Notes under the pieces: model-generated | What the model saw: the letters and a program-made list of their open reading frames with translations, nothing else | Databases searched by the model: none | Told to the model about the DNA's origin: nothing | DNA from: Brachycybe producta | Taxonomy: Eukaryota; Arthropoda; Diplopoda; Playtdesmida; Andrognathidae | DNA length: 64,000 nt | Assembly (NCBI GenBank): GCA_036925085.1 | Contig: JAUPFP010000067.1 | Span: 62,001 to 126,000, forward strand | Direction of reading: 5' to 3' | Part shown: piece by piece, positions 60,801-64,000 of the stretch | Position numbering within the stretch: the stretch's first letter is position 1 | Layout of the letters: each line of letters opens with the position of its first letter | Translations under genes and position numbers: made by a program

Positions 60801-62365
60801 ACTCAACATGACATTCTAAGTTTCAAATCCGGTAACATTTACAGCAAATTCACTAGTCAATTTGCGAAACAACCAATTCAGCACTAAACCTACGTATAGA
60901 TTACAGGTGTAGGCAATTTGCAGAATGTCTATATCAAATGACGGCGCTGATTTAGTGCCAAATTTTGAAAAAGCCGAGCGCCTTCAAGCCTTAACTGTAG
61001 TTAAAGCGCTGTAGGCCTACATAGAGGCTAAATTAAACCGAGATCTTTTTAAAACAAACTCGACTCCTTAATCTGGATAAACTGAATAAACGCCAAACGC
61101 CTTCCTATTGGCTCAAAAGCAATAACTAGATCATTTTGCGCCCAAGACAAGAAGAAAACAGGCGCCTTTTTAGTATAATCATTCAAGCTATTTTGCGCCG
61201 CGTTTATTTCAGCTGGCTCCTGAGCTTTGCGCAAGAATAAAACTGGCGCCACTTTACGATTATCCTTCTAGTTATTTTGCGCCTCCGTATATAATGAGCT
61301 GATAAAATATAATTTAGCTTTGCAGAAAGAAACAAATTTACTGAAATGAAATACAATGGAAACGAATTTTTATTAATTTCAATTTCAGCCACATTCCACC
61401 CCCCCCCCCGGCATTTACTACCGAATTGATTGTTTTACAAATTAACTAGTTACTTTACAGAATGACTGACTATCCACTTTTGACAAACAATATATTTTAT
61501 AATTAAAATGCATAATTTACATTTAAAAATCCCTTTGTGAGAATTATTATTTGCAATAATAATCAGTTTAATCCAAAATAAAAATCGCAAAATTTCTATA
61601 ATTTCACTTATTTCTTTAAAAAAAAAACGTCAATTTCTGTTTCCAAGAAGAAAATCATTTTAATGTTGTATTTTCTGCTGATTGTATAGCTATTAATTGC
61701 TTCACATAATTAATTAATTATACTTTTGCATAAAATGAACTGTTTTCTTGCATATTTTGCATTTTTTTTTTCCTCGGATAAAATGCATCATTTCATCAGT
61801 AAACATTTTGACTTCCCAGTAATGATGATGAGACTCACCTGACATTAACTGGTTCCGTTGTATCTTTCTCCATATCCTGAGCTCGAGCCATGACACTCGC
61901 AATCAAAGCCCTTTCTTCCTCAGACAAATGGCTCAAATCGACCTCGGGTGGTGGCGGCGGCGGCGCATGAGACATAACCGGTGAAGCTCCGAGTGACCGC
62001 ACCACACTCACCTCGGATGACCTTCTCGATCCCGGCGCACTTGCGGGTAGACTTTGAGTACCTCGACCCGGACCATGGAACGGGCCAACCGATCCAGGAG
62101 GACCGAACCCGCCACCACCACCACCACCACCACTACTACTACTACTACCAAAAAATGGTCCAGAACCACCACCACTACCGCCACCGCCACCGCCACCGCC
62201 ACCAGCAAACCCAAACCCAGAGCTCGATCGTGGGCCACCGAACCCCATAGTACTTCCCGAACCACCTGAACCAGACGGTCCAACAGCAGCAGCAGCAGCA
62301 CCTCCAGGAATTGCTCCATAACCTCCTTGGCCACCTTGGCCCTCTTGGCTCTCTTCGTTTCCCAT
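20780..62365 (-). CDS. PCLO: Piccolo/Bassoon/Fife-type active-zone scaffold, 27 coding exons
   Basis: I assembled 27 reverse-strand exons from ORFs, GT-AG sites and phase: 62365-61839, 55722-55506, 53113-52790, 51675-50979, 48929-48867, 39809-39690, 39593-39502, 39086-39032, 38931-38720, 37799-35899, 35110-34891, 34802-34648, 34574-34211, 33997-33876, 33101-31540, 31441-31243, 30555-30479, 30379-30254, 29884-29776, 29225-28750, 27664-27432, 27365-27169, 27107-26923, 26842-26592, 25594-25546, 25128-24916 and 20844-20780. Every junction keeps frame; the total is 8811 nt (~2936 residues). Order: MGNEES start, Gly-rich, Piccolo-type C8 zinc finger (~212-257), acidic (~500-560), poly-Gln (~770-1400), [14 protein letters not shown] plus basic helix (~1900-1950), PDZ (~2284-2380), C2 (~2635-2765), tail. 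The family tethers vesicles and organises the presynaptic active zone. I found no second C2 domain. Small exons and the last exon are the least certain. Confidence 0.85.
20863..20896. repeat. (ATT)n microsatellite
   Basis: About eleven ATT units, 20 bases upstream (reverse-strand sense) of the acceptor of the last exon of the Piccolo-like gene. Confidence 0.9.
23961..23989. repeat. Poly-C tract
   Basis: cccctcccctcccc-type sequence running into about 18 consecutive C. On the transcribed (reverse) strand this is G-rich and could form a quadruplex in the pre-mRNA. Confidence 0.85.
24198..24217. repeat. Poly-G tract
   Basis: About 20 consecutive G after a T-run. It lies 210 bases from the C-tract of the opposite sense; the two could pair as a hairpin. 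Confidence 0.85.
24565..24833. repeat. Foldback element, agggctcggattttt family, copy 3
   Basis: agggctcggatttttatgca and tgcataaaaatccgagccct are perfect inverted ends, flanked by att on the left and aat on the right. The core has ggttagaggctagttgtcta and agtctctaaccattg. The best-preserved copy in the window by its ends. It contains a (CAT)n run at ~24640. Confidence 0.85.
24916..25594 (-). CDS. PCLO: Piccolo-like exons 25-26: post-C2 tail
   Basis: Exon 25 (25594-25546) encodes [16 protein letters not shown], with acceptor ttttttcag and donor CAAG/gtgaga. Exon 26 (25128-24916) encodes [20 protein letters not shown], then [20 protein letters not shown], an Asn/Lys repeat ([10 protein letters not shown]) and [10 protein letters not shown], ending GATG/gtacgt. 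Both keep phase 1. The acceptor of exon 26 is ctgctcctag. Confidence 0.82.
25800..26118 (-). mobile_element. Fragment of a non-LTR retrotransposon, 3' end of ORF2
   Basis: The reverse strand encodes [20 protein letters not shown], then [28 protein letters not shown] and [15 protein letters not shown]. The RLRWFGHV...RGRGRPKKTW...DM pattern is the hallmark of the C-terminal tail of reverse-transcriptase ORFs in RTE/Jockey-like LINEs. The reading continues to ~25820 with a tail (ccgaccctgctgcttgcgga ... gatgatgatg) typical of such 3' ends. No RT catalytic core is present: a 5'-truncated relic in intron 25/24 of the Piccolo-like gene, same strand. Confidence 0.85.
26260..26545. repeat. Repeats of cagttactttnaaagtaactg
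   Basis: aagtaactgtaac and gttacttttaac words alternate through ~26290-26530, forming small hairpins (for example cggttactttcaaagtaact). Similar cores (aagtaactgtaac) occur near 34098. No coding potential. Confidence 0.5.
26592..27365 (-). CDS. PCLO: Piccolo-like exons 22-24: C2 domain
   Basis: Exons 27365-27169, 27107-26923 and 26842-26592. They read [89 protein letters not shown] and [17 protein letters not shown]. This is a type I C2 domain of the Piccolo/RIM class. In loop 1 the Asp residues are kept (RDAENGPD). In loop 3 the usual DxD...D pattern is NYD...E, so the first calcium-ligand Asp is Asn and the last position is Glu. Calcium binding may therefore be weakened. A Ser/Thr/Asn-rich tail follows. 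Confidence 0.92.
27432..27664 (-). CDS. PCLO: Piccolo-like exon 21: Ser/Pro-rich linker before C2
   Basis: Starts [20 protein letters not shown] after taataattgcag and ends QERNPNFVQ at CAG/gtacac. It carries [20 protein letters not shown], with several SP/TP sites that could be phosphorylated by proline-directed kinases. Confidence 0.87.
27720..28480. repeat. Degenerate tandem repeat, ttcaaaaaattcaacaaaattt type
   Basis: About 760 bases of intron 20 consist of variants of caacaaaatttaaaaaa and ttcaagaaattcaaa, with a larger ~250-bp duplication (27890-28040 resembles 28085-28250). AT content is extreme. No ORF. Confidence 0.8.
28750..29225 (-). CDS. PCLO: Piccolo-like exon 20: Asn/Gln/Ala-rich linker
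   Basis: Encodes [39 protein letters not shown], poly-Ala and [15 protein letters not shown] up to GDSVDAV. Acceptor ttttcttag/T in phase with the PDZ exon. Donor GTTG/gtaggt. Low complexity, no known domain. Confidence 0.88.
29240..29660. repeat. Minisatellite of tttggaaatttgcataaagttgc type
   Basis: Variants of aaatttgcataatttttaga repeat with periods of roughly 20 and 30 bases between exons 19 and 20. They create apparent ORFs ([12 protein letters not shown]...) that are artefacts of the repeat. Confidence 0.85.
29776..30555 (-). CDS. PCLO: Piccolo-like exons 17-19: PDZ domain
   Basis: Exons 30555-30479, 30379-30254 and 29884-29776 join as [98 protein letters not shown] and VIR. This is a complete PDZ domain with the GLGM carboxylate-binding loop, of the RIM/Piccolo class. 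In RIM the domain binds ELKS/CAST and calcium-channel tails; the partner here is inferred. The first exon has two possible acceptors (30568 or 30555); only 30555 matches the phase of exon 16. Confidence 0.93.
30026..30163. repeat. Foldback element, tagaaactagaag family
   Basis: tgttttagaagctagaaggg at left and acttctagtttctaaaacac at right are inverted. It lies in the intron between PDZ exons 18 and 19. Confidence 0.65.
30772..31190. repeat. Palindromic element, ggtggctntatagatatttat family
   Basis: gaggtggctctatagatatt, then atggcgccactccagtgact and ttacgttctataggaaggtt at left match the element at 18044-18522. The interior pairs gaaactagaatagttggtga and ttttaccattctagttttga. The right terminal ggcgcc/ggtggct part is missing or degraded. 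It lies in the intron between exons 16 and 17. Confidence 0.6.
31243..31441 (-). CDS. PCLO: Piccolo-like exon 16
   Basis: Encodes [36 protein letters not shown] and GGSRTVHVR. Acceptor gtgattaaag/GG in phase with exon 15. The donor AAC/gtaagc (31243) gives phase 2 for exon 17; a second gtaaga donor nine bases earlier would give phase 0 and no matching downstream exon. Confidence 0.82.
31540..33101 (-). CDS. PCLO: Piccolo-like exon 15: Ser/Arg-rich with conserved SWHPSPY helix
   Basis: 1562 bases from ttgtttag/AGCTCG to TCGA/gtacgt. It encodes [20 protein letters not shown], then Ser/Arg-rich sequence, then [20 protein letters not shown] and [19 protein letters not shown], the strongly basic helix that is conserved in Fife/Piccolo/RIM-type scaffolds before the PDZ domain. 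The end has [20 protein letters not shown]. The exon is GC-rich against its flanks. Confidence 0.92.
33102..33875. other. Intron 14 with tagaaactagaag foldback
   Basis: About 770 bases. agtgttttagaaactagacgg (33463) and ctgtgttctagtttcaaaaaa (33560) bracket a foldback related to 7819-8019. Another half copy starts at 33352. The rest is AT-rich. Confidence 0.55.
33876..35110 (-). CDS. PCLO: Piccolo-like exons 11-14: conserved linker
   Basis: Exons 35110-34891 ([18 protein letters not shown] ... [16 protein letters not shown]), 34802-34648 ([47 protein letters not shown]), 34574-34211 ([52 protein letters not shown]) and 33997-33876 ([34 protein letters not shown]). Lys/Arg-rich helical segments such as [19 protein letters not shown] are coiled-coil-like. 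Exon 14 has two tandem donors six bases apart (33882 or 33876), both in phase with exon 15. Confidence 0.88.
35270..35470. repeat. Tandem repeat of tttctttaaacttctttaaa type
   Basis: About 200 bases of an 11-base motif (ttctttaaa plus ct/tt) in intron 10 of the Piccolo-like gene. It is poly-pyrimidine on the plus strand, hence purine-rich in the pre-mRNA. Confidence 0.8.
35899..37799 (-). CDS. PCLO: Piccolo-like exon 10: giant poly-glutamine exon
   Basis: 1901 bases in one open frame. It begins [13 protein letters not shown] after gtatacacag and ends TPNNR at AATAG/gttaat. The N-terminal third has [20 protein letters not shown] and a [20 protein letters not shown] block. Then ~300 residues are Gln with His and Pro, in repeats such as [12 protein letters not shown]. 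The end carries [20 protein letters not shown] and SPKSTVRG. Gln codons mix CAA and CAG. Other frames over the repeat are also open (reading poly-Asn or poly-Val/Leu) and are shadows. Confidence 0.92.
37800..38719. other. Intron 9 with tagaaactagaag foldback
   Basis: 38039-38193 (gtgttttagaaactagaagg ... ccattctagtttctaaaaca) is a foldback of the 7819 family, followed by (CA)n. The rest is AT-rich without coding signal. Confidence 0.6.
38720..39809 (-). CDS. PCLO: Piccolo-like exons 6-9
   Basis: Four exons: 39809-39690 ([20 protein letters not shown]), 39593-39502 ([20 protein letters not shown], then [10 protein letters not shown]), 39086-39032 ([19 protein letters not shown]) and 38931-38720 ([20 protein letters not shown] to YPQQPQQ). 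All phases agree with one another and with exons 5 and 10. The sequence is low-complexity linker rich in Gly, Ser and Gln. The ORF at 38702-38911 covers only part of exon 9. Confidence 0.8.
39310..39431. repeat. Dispersed repeat with acatccaacatat block
   Basis: tcccagaccaacgcgggaca ... gtatgtcgcaggacatccaa catatatggcggacaatggg cccaccc. It shares gacatccaacatat and gggccc with 46665-46862. GC-richer than its surroundings; probably a transposon remnant in the intron between exons 7 and 8. Confidence 0.5.
40597..40840. repeat. Element with cattacagaaa/tatctagctc blocks, copy 2
   Basis: gtgtcattacagaaagaaaa then tgtcctatgactgtaaattg and taatatctagctcttaaatt follow the block order of 16318-16622. 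Diverged; right limit uncertain. Confidence 0.45.
41112..41328. repeat. Near-perfect 217-bp palindrome with ggcggagccaa arms
   Basis: Left arm acaggtagttagaaataggt gaaaacttcagttggctccg cccttgttatgacgactggc; right arm is its inverse (gccagtcgtcataataaggg ... acctatttctaactacctgt). The arms are about 100 bases with very few mismatches, separated by tgacgtcacatgctccgccc. It shares the ctccgccctt and tctaattggct words with the 20137 family. Confidence 0.9.
41569..41714. repeat. Palindromic element, cacaggca...gggcgg family
   Basis: cacaggcaattgtgcccagc attagaatttcttttcctcc gcccttttatga at left; tcataaaagggcggaacaaa agaaattctaatgctgggca caattgcccgtg at right. Flanked by ataaatgacggg / cgtgataaactag. 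Same family as 20137-20335. Confidence 0.85.
43493..43817. repeat. Foldback element, agggctcggattttt family, copy 4
   Basis: tagtacctcggattttaatg and tgcataaacatccgagtcct are the diverged ends; gattcgaggctagatatctg and agagttctagcctctaacca form the core. Confidence 0.75.
43990..44310. repeat. Cluster of gagctgttctagaacagttcgcgag palindromes
   Basis: gctcgcgagctgttctagaa cagttcgcgagc and several variants (ggttcgcgaacat, agttctagaactgg, cgaacagttcccgagc) occur over ~300 bases. Each is self-complementary around gttctagaac. Markedly GC- and CpG-richer than the flanks. No ORF. Confidence 0.65.
44488..44801. repeat. MITE-like element, TACCTNGTACACAC family, copy 6
   Basis: tatacctacagtagtacaca cacctgataatttaaatgca at left; tcatgactgtgtatacaagg ta at right. 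The only copy inside the Piccolo-like gene; the other five lie between 9.5 and 19.1 kb. Confidence 0.8.
45741..45771. repeat. (TA)n microsatellite
   Basis: About 15 TA units, interrupted near the start by ca. Confidence 0.9.
46665..46862. repeat. Imperfect palindrome with acatccaacatat arms
   Basis: gtggacatccaacatataaa at left and gccatatgttggatgttccg at right are inverted. The outer parts include gaatctctgaggaac and gaggtctgagagatctct. It has a (CCACCG)-rich centre. Related to 39310-39431. Confidence 0.6.
47330..48130. repeat. gtgcatttgagaacgc repeat block
   Basis: gtgcatttgagaacgcctaa and gtgcatttgagaacgcttag recur about 57 bases apart near 47522-47640, with inverse forms (gcgttctcaaatgcacc at ~48090). 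A related block is at 53860-54960. The 83-codon ORF at 47335-47586 lies inside the repeat and I do not call it a gene. Confidence 0.55.
48640..48743 (-). other. Possible additional exon or alternative leader exon
   Basis: GC-richer than its surroundings, with an acceptor-like gtaattcagattag at 48737 and a frame reading [20 protein letters not shown] or, from a different acceptor, [19 protein letters not shown]. None of the visible donors gives phase 1, which the next exon (39809) requires, so I left it out of the gene model. A (GA)n run at 48643-48662 and poly-pyrimidine at 48780-48810 flank it. Confidence 0.25.
48867..48929 (-). CDS. PCLO: Piccolo-like exon 5 (small)
   Basis: 63 bases, phase 1 to 1, encoding (D)[20 protein letters not shown]. 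The acceptor is gcaaggtttag with a weak pyrimidine tract, and the donor is AGAG/gtatac. The neighbouring upstream ag would give an immediate stop. The coding look is good, but only phase and composition support it. Confidence 0.65.
49385..50402. repeat. 24-bp minisatellite, open in frame on both strands
   Basis: From 49736 to 50400 a 24-base unit built on gattcgagaaccttttagga repeats about 27 times, with three main variants (ggattcggattc, ggattcggaatc, ggatacggaatc). Because 24 is a multiple of 3 and no variant creates a stop, both strands carry a 253-codon [11 protein letters not shown] octads on plus and PKRFSNPN octads on minus. 49385-49500 is a looser leader with gaatcctcgaatcccgcgaa words. 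It lies in intron 4 of the Piccolo-like gene. I regard it as non-coding. Confidence 0.9.
50979..51675 (-). CDS. PCLO: Piccolo-like exon 4: acidic region with internal alternative donor
   Basis: Starts [17 protein letters not shown] after acceptor ttgtaacag and runs 232 codons plus one base to GGAG/gtaagt. It encodes a Ser/Asp-rich part, then a long Asp/Glu run (about residues 500-540 of the protein), then [22 protein letters not shown] second strong donor, GATG/gtaagt at 51627/51626, lies near the 5' end in the same phase. Its use would drop exactly 216 codons. GC content is much higher than in neighbouring introns. Confidence 0.85.
51765..51950. repeat. Foldback element, ccttggcacacaaaccactt family
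   Basis: ccttggcacacaaaccactt ttt at left and aaaagtggtctgtgtgccaa gg at right are inverted. The interior has gactgcaaaatgtagtc. A further left end (cgtggcacacgaaccacttt) begins at 51960. Similar gcacacgaaccactt words occur at 57560-57580. Confidence 0.75.
52020..52530. repeat. Degenerate repeat of tttcatcagtttcaacaatttgatgaaatt
   Basis: tttgatgaaattc recurs at ~52032, 52342 and 52430, with atttcatcagtttcaacaat between. The repeats form mixed direct and inverted pairs. Intron 3 of the Piccolo-like gene. No coding. Confidence 0.6.
52790..53113 (-). CDS. PCLO: Piccolo-like exon 3: end of zinc finger and Gln-rich linker
   Basis: Starts [18 protein letters not shown], which supplies the fourth CxxC pair and the basic stretch following it. 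This matches the EWLCLNC-type end of Piccolo-family fingers. Then come Gly/Gln-rich residues with an eight-Gln run. 108 codons, phase 0 at both ends, donor TGG/gtaata. Confidence 0.92.
53114..55505. other. Intron 2 of the Piccolo-like gene
   Basis: About 2.4 kb without a supported exon. It contains a gtgcatttgagaacgcag block from 53860, a foldback at ~53943-54075 (gcgagttcacacggagtcgt / cggagttcacgaccatttcc), and about three tandem copies of a ~130-base unit with gtaatacattcttatggcaa and catgtatttctgtaagtggt at 54590-54930. Confidence 0.6.
55506..55722 (-). CDS. PCLO: Piccolo-like exon 2: first part of zinc finger
   Basis: Acceptor tttcttctag/AAG joins exon 1 (overhang AG) to give VNVRSEPEV. 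The exon ends ACAAGG/gtgagg in phase 0. It carries CPMCQ, CADC and CRQCG, three of the four CxxC pairs of the Piccolo/Bassoon zinc finger, with the spacing expected for that family. A Gln/His stretch (DHQQQHQ) precedes the finger. Confidence 0.93.
55955..56540. repeat. Large complex foldback with gtggcgccacaaagtgttcg blocks
   Basis: ttaggccaacatcacacgga acaatttgtggcgccacaaa gtgttcg and the later gtccgtgtgaagcacaagcc ... accactttgtgtcagcaaaa agtgttcg are partly inverted and partly direct. Several ggcgaacacca / ctgttcgtcagtgg pairs lie between. It is composite, probably nested elements in intron 1. Confidence 0.55.
56665..56866. repeat. Foldback element with tttttagtggccgagatg ends
   Basis: gtttttagtggccgagatga actgtaaaaagtggtcgac at left and gtcgactactttttgcattc catctcgaccactaaaaat at right are inverted. 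The centre has ggtggtcgtcgagtcaactc. Confidence 0.75.
57842..57874. repeat. (CT)n microsatellite
   Basis: About 16 CT units in intron 1 of the Piccolo-like gene. It is (GA)n in the transcript. Confidence 0.9.
57965..58330. repeat. Second 24-bp minisatellite, open on both strands
   Basis: A degenerate 24-base unit based on tttcgctagatgtgccgcaa repeats about 14 times. It gives an ARCAANF-type octad frame on plus (58094-58327) and overlapping long frames on minus (57929-58378; AKLAEHL-type octads). Higher-order copies are visible: the block aatttcgctagatgttccgc occurs at ~58107 and ~58210. Its unit is unrelated to the one at 49736. It lies in intron 1. Confidence 0.85.
58401..58590. repeat. Foldback element, aggccttgtttccactg family, copy 2
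   Basis: gccttgtttccactgggatg aaaatttgaac at left; gttgaacttttcacaccatg cagtggaaacaaggc at right. The interior has aactagaagaaacatggccc. Same family as 15690-15882. Confidence 0.8.
59030..59870. repeat. Tandem repeat of ttttggtaaaaattacaatttt type
   Basis: About 25 variants of a ~30-base unit (attacaattttcactgattt followed by ttttagtaaaaa). The segment at ~59130-59330 is repeated at ~59650-59800, showing a higher-order duplication. It is interrupted at ~59330 by an inverted unit. Creates apparent ORFs on the minus strand (KIVIFTKK). Ends in a C-run at 59826-59836. Confidence 0.85.
60297..60740. repeat. 444-bp nearly perfect hairpin with TTAGG-like loop
   Basis: Left arm starts ggggtcaggatgaaaagatg aacgaatgaacgg; right arm ends ccgttcattcgttcatcttt ttatcttgacccc. 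Arms of ~200 bases match almost base for base (for example acccgacacagaatgcatat and its inverse). The clearest differences are a 20-base extra gatgaacatgg-type unit in the right arm, a few substitutions in the outermost 20 bases and one in the middle. gatgaaca words repeat within each arm. The centre has tttaggttaggttagattag and aacctaacctaacctaac. No ORF. Lies in intron 1. Confidence 0.9.
60741..61838. other. 5' end of intron 1
   Basis: About 1.1 kb without exons. At ~61060-61290 several gcgcc/ggcgc words and aaaaggcgcctgtt-like pieces suggest another degraded foldback (actagatcattttgcgccca and tagttattttgcgcctcc are direct copies). C-run at 61401-61410. Confidence 0.55.
61839..62365 (-). 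CDS. PCLO: Piccolo-like exon 1: MGNEES start and glycine-rich region
   Basis: 175 codons plus two bases, donor CAG/gtgagt. The start [10 protein letters not shown] fits the N-myristoylation pattern MGxxxS, and mammalian Piccolo and Bassoon also begin MGNE, so this start is well supported. Residues ~10-105 are Gly/Ser-rich with poly-Ala and poly-Gly runs. Residues ~140-175 ([21 protein letters not shown]) contain the conserved acidic helix [19 protein letters not shown], known just before the zinc finger in this family and RIM. The long forward-strand frames over this exon are shadows of the Gly/Pro repeats. Confidence 0.9.
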
Positions 62366-64000
62366 ATAATTAAATAAAATTAAAAAAAACCCCTTCGCGT
62401 TAAACCGCGGCTACGAAGAACTTATTTCTATGCGCGTTAAGCTTATTTATCCGGTACGAAATCTATTTTTGGCTGCAGAAACAACGGCCATGACAGACAC
62501 ACTTAAAAAATAGTGATGTTTCGTGTCGATTTTGTTTCTTTACCATAAAACAAAACGCGTTTTATACAGATAATCAAACACTGATAACGCGTTTTACTTC
62601 CATAATAATCATCTTTGATAATTCTGCATTTTTCGCACCTAAAAAAAATAAAATTCGCATCATAAATTTTAACAAAAAAATATTTTTTAAAAAAAAAAGT
62701 GGATTGAGGCCACAGAAAGACACACAGACAAGAGTGCGGAAAAAATAAAATCACCTACTTTGCACACTAAGCAAAATGAAAACCCAACTATTGGAGCTTC
62801 TCTACTATAATATTATTTCTCTGCAGAAACACACACACTTGTCTCTCTTTATATAAATATAGATATATCTATATCCGCATCTGCAAGTGACGTCACGCGT
62901 GTGTCAATATAAACCACCTGCATAAAGAGAAACATCCGCATCCGCAACTGTTAATGTGTGTGTATGAGCCCATATAAAAATAAAGCATCCTACCAATCAC
63001 CCCTAATAAAAATAATGAGTAATACCCATTGCAATATAAAACGCGTCTTGTAATGAATACTCAAGACAGTGTTGCCAATTCAGCTCACTTCTCCATTGAT
63101 TTTTTTCTTCTTCTTCTTCTCCCCATCTTTTTTTTTTTTTTGGTTCCAAATTCTAATCGAGGAGAGAAAAAAAAACCCTAAAAAAAACAGCATCTGAAAT
63201 CTTATTCAGTTAATTTCAGAAGAAGAAGACAAAAAATATATATATTTTTTTTTTTGGGAAACCCACCCAATAATAAGACAAAACACAAAAAAATGAGACA
63301 ATAAAATATAAAAATCGATAATTTCAGAACAATTTTGCATTTTCTTCTTCTTTCTGCTTTTGATTTGTCATTTAAGCAATAAAGAAAAATTAAAATTGAT
63401 TTTCTTTTTTTTTTTCGGTGGAGAGAATGGGGTTTCAGAGGTCAGAGTCAAATTCAAATGATTGACAGTTCTGCCTTTGATAATGTACTATTTATAGTTT
63501 CTTGCAATTCTAAATATTATATCTTCCATTAAATTATGCATTAAAAGCAAAGCTATGGTAGTTATTAGCTTTATAGTTAGTTAGCTCTTTTCATGAAAGA
63601 TGGTCGCTAATGCTTTAGTTAGTTACAACACACTTGCAGTACTGTACGTGCAGTTACAGGAAATAATACTTCGCCCCGCCCACCCAATAAGGGTATAAGG
63701 GCACCTCTCATACCGTACTCTCTATACGAACAACACAAAGGAACGGCTGGGAAAACAGCCTGGACCCGCCCAGTTGCGGACCCCTAAGAAGACCCTGGAC
63801 CTACGGGGAAAAGCCATAGGCATAAAAACCCGTATTCATCAACACGACGACTTCAATGTCCTTGCAAAATTTTCTAAAAGCTACTATTAGGGGTAGACTA
63901 ACCAGATGTTTTTTTGTCACACGGCCATCCCAACCCGGATTTAGCGACCTCAGCCACTAATATTCGCCTAGCTTCCACCCTGATTTCCAAGGGACACTCG
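62366..64000. other. Upstream region of the Piccolo-like gene
   Basis: No coding exon is supported. TGACGTCA lies at 62888-62895 about 520 bases before the ATG, between two cgcatctgcaa / ccgcatccgcaac words. tatataaatatagatata at 62850-62868 is AT-rich and could be a TATA region on either strand. 63080-63420 is T-rich with poly-pyrimidine runs. 63650-64000 is GC-richer (cccgcccagttgcggacccc, atttagcgacctcagccact) and probably part of a repeat that runs off the window. Confidence 0.55.
62880..62900 (-). promoter_or_regulatory. CRE palindrome upstream of the Piccolo-like gene
   Basis: gcaagtgacgtcacgcgtg contains a full TGACGTCA at 62888-62895. It is not inside a recognisable foldback, unlike several other copies in this window. 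CREB-type regulation is known for many synaptic genes; here it is only a sequence match. Confidence 0.4.

Noticed and set aside
61981..62334. ORFs on both strands over exon 1 (poly-His, poly-Thr, poly-Val)
   Set aside because: Shadows of the Gly/Pro-coding repeats in exon 1.
1..64000. tRNA, rRNA or snRNA genes
   Set aside because: I looked for B-box-like ggttcgaatcc words and snRNA Sm sites and found none in a convincing context; a covariance-model scan would be decisive.

Overview
The window is nuclear DNA from an invertebrate animal. It is AT-rich and its genes are split by GT-AG introns. The proteins are animal proteins: a Piccolo/Bassoon/Fife-type active-zone scaffold, MRPL2, LSM8 and a LENG9-like RNA enzyme. 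I cannot name the species. Long CAG/CAA-coded glutamine tracts and TTAGG-like runs in one hairpin loop lean weakly towards an arthropod, but a tunicate or another invertebrate is not excluded.

Layout. (1) 1-11.6 kb holds four compact genes: a forward MJ1316 + 2H-phosphoesterase (LENG9-like) gene at 1694-5312; reverse MRPL2 at 5839-7119; forward LSM8 at 7449-8566, divergent from MRPL2 across about 330 bp; and a small forward secreted protein gene at 9393-11550 with a barwin/RlpA-like look. (2) 11.6-20.8 kb has no gene I can support and is packed with short foldback or MITE-like elements. (3) 20.8-62.4 kb is one large reverse-strand gene. I assembled 27 coding exons whose splice phases all agree (8811 nt, about 2936 residues). 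Domain order is an N-terminal MGNEES myristoylation-type start, Gly-rich segment, Piccolo-type C8 zinc finger, acidic region, poly-Gln region, conserved basic/helical region, PDZ, one C2 domain, and a short C-terminal tail. (4) 62.4-64 kb is its upstream region, with a CRE palindrome and simple repeats.

The genes do not form an operon. LENG9-like, MRPL2 and LSM8 are RNA or ribosome housekeeping genes. The large gene is a presynaptic scaffold.

The most distinctive feature is the repeat landscape. There are at least eight families of short palindromic elements, many in several copies; one 444-bp nearly perfect hairpin; and two unrelated minisatellites, each with a 24-bp period and each open on both strands, lying in two introns of the same gene. 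Other points worth a second look are the secreted barwin-like gene, the fused RNA enzyme without an N-terminal CCCH finger, an in-frame alternative donor that would remove the acidic region, and an altered calcium-binding loop in the C2 domain. All exon boundaries were read by eye from ORFs, splice signals and phase; no alignment or transcript data were available.
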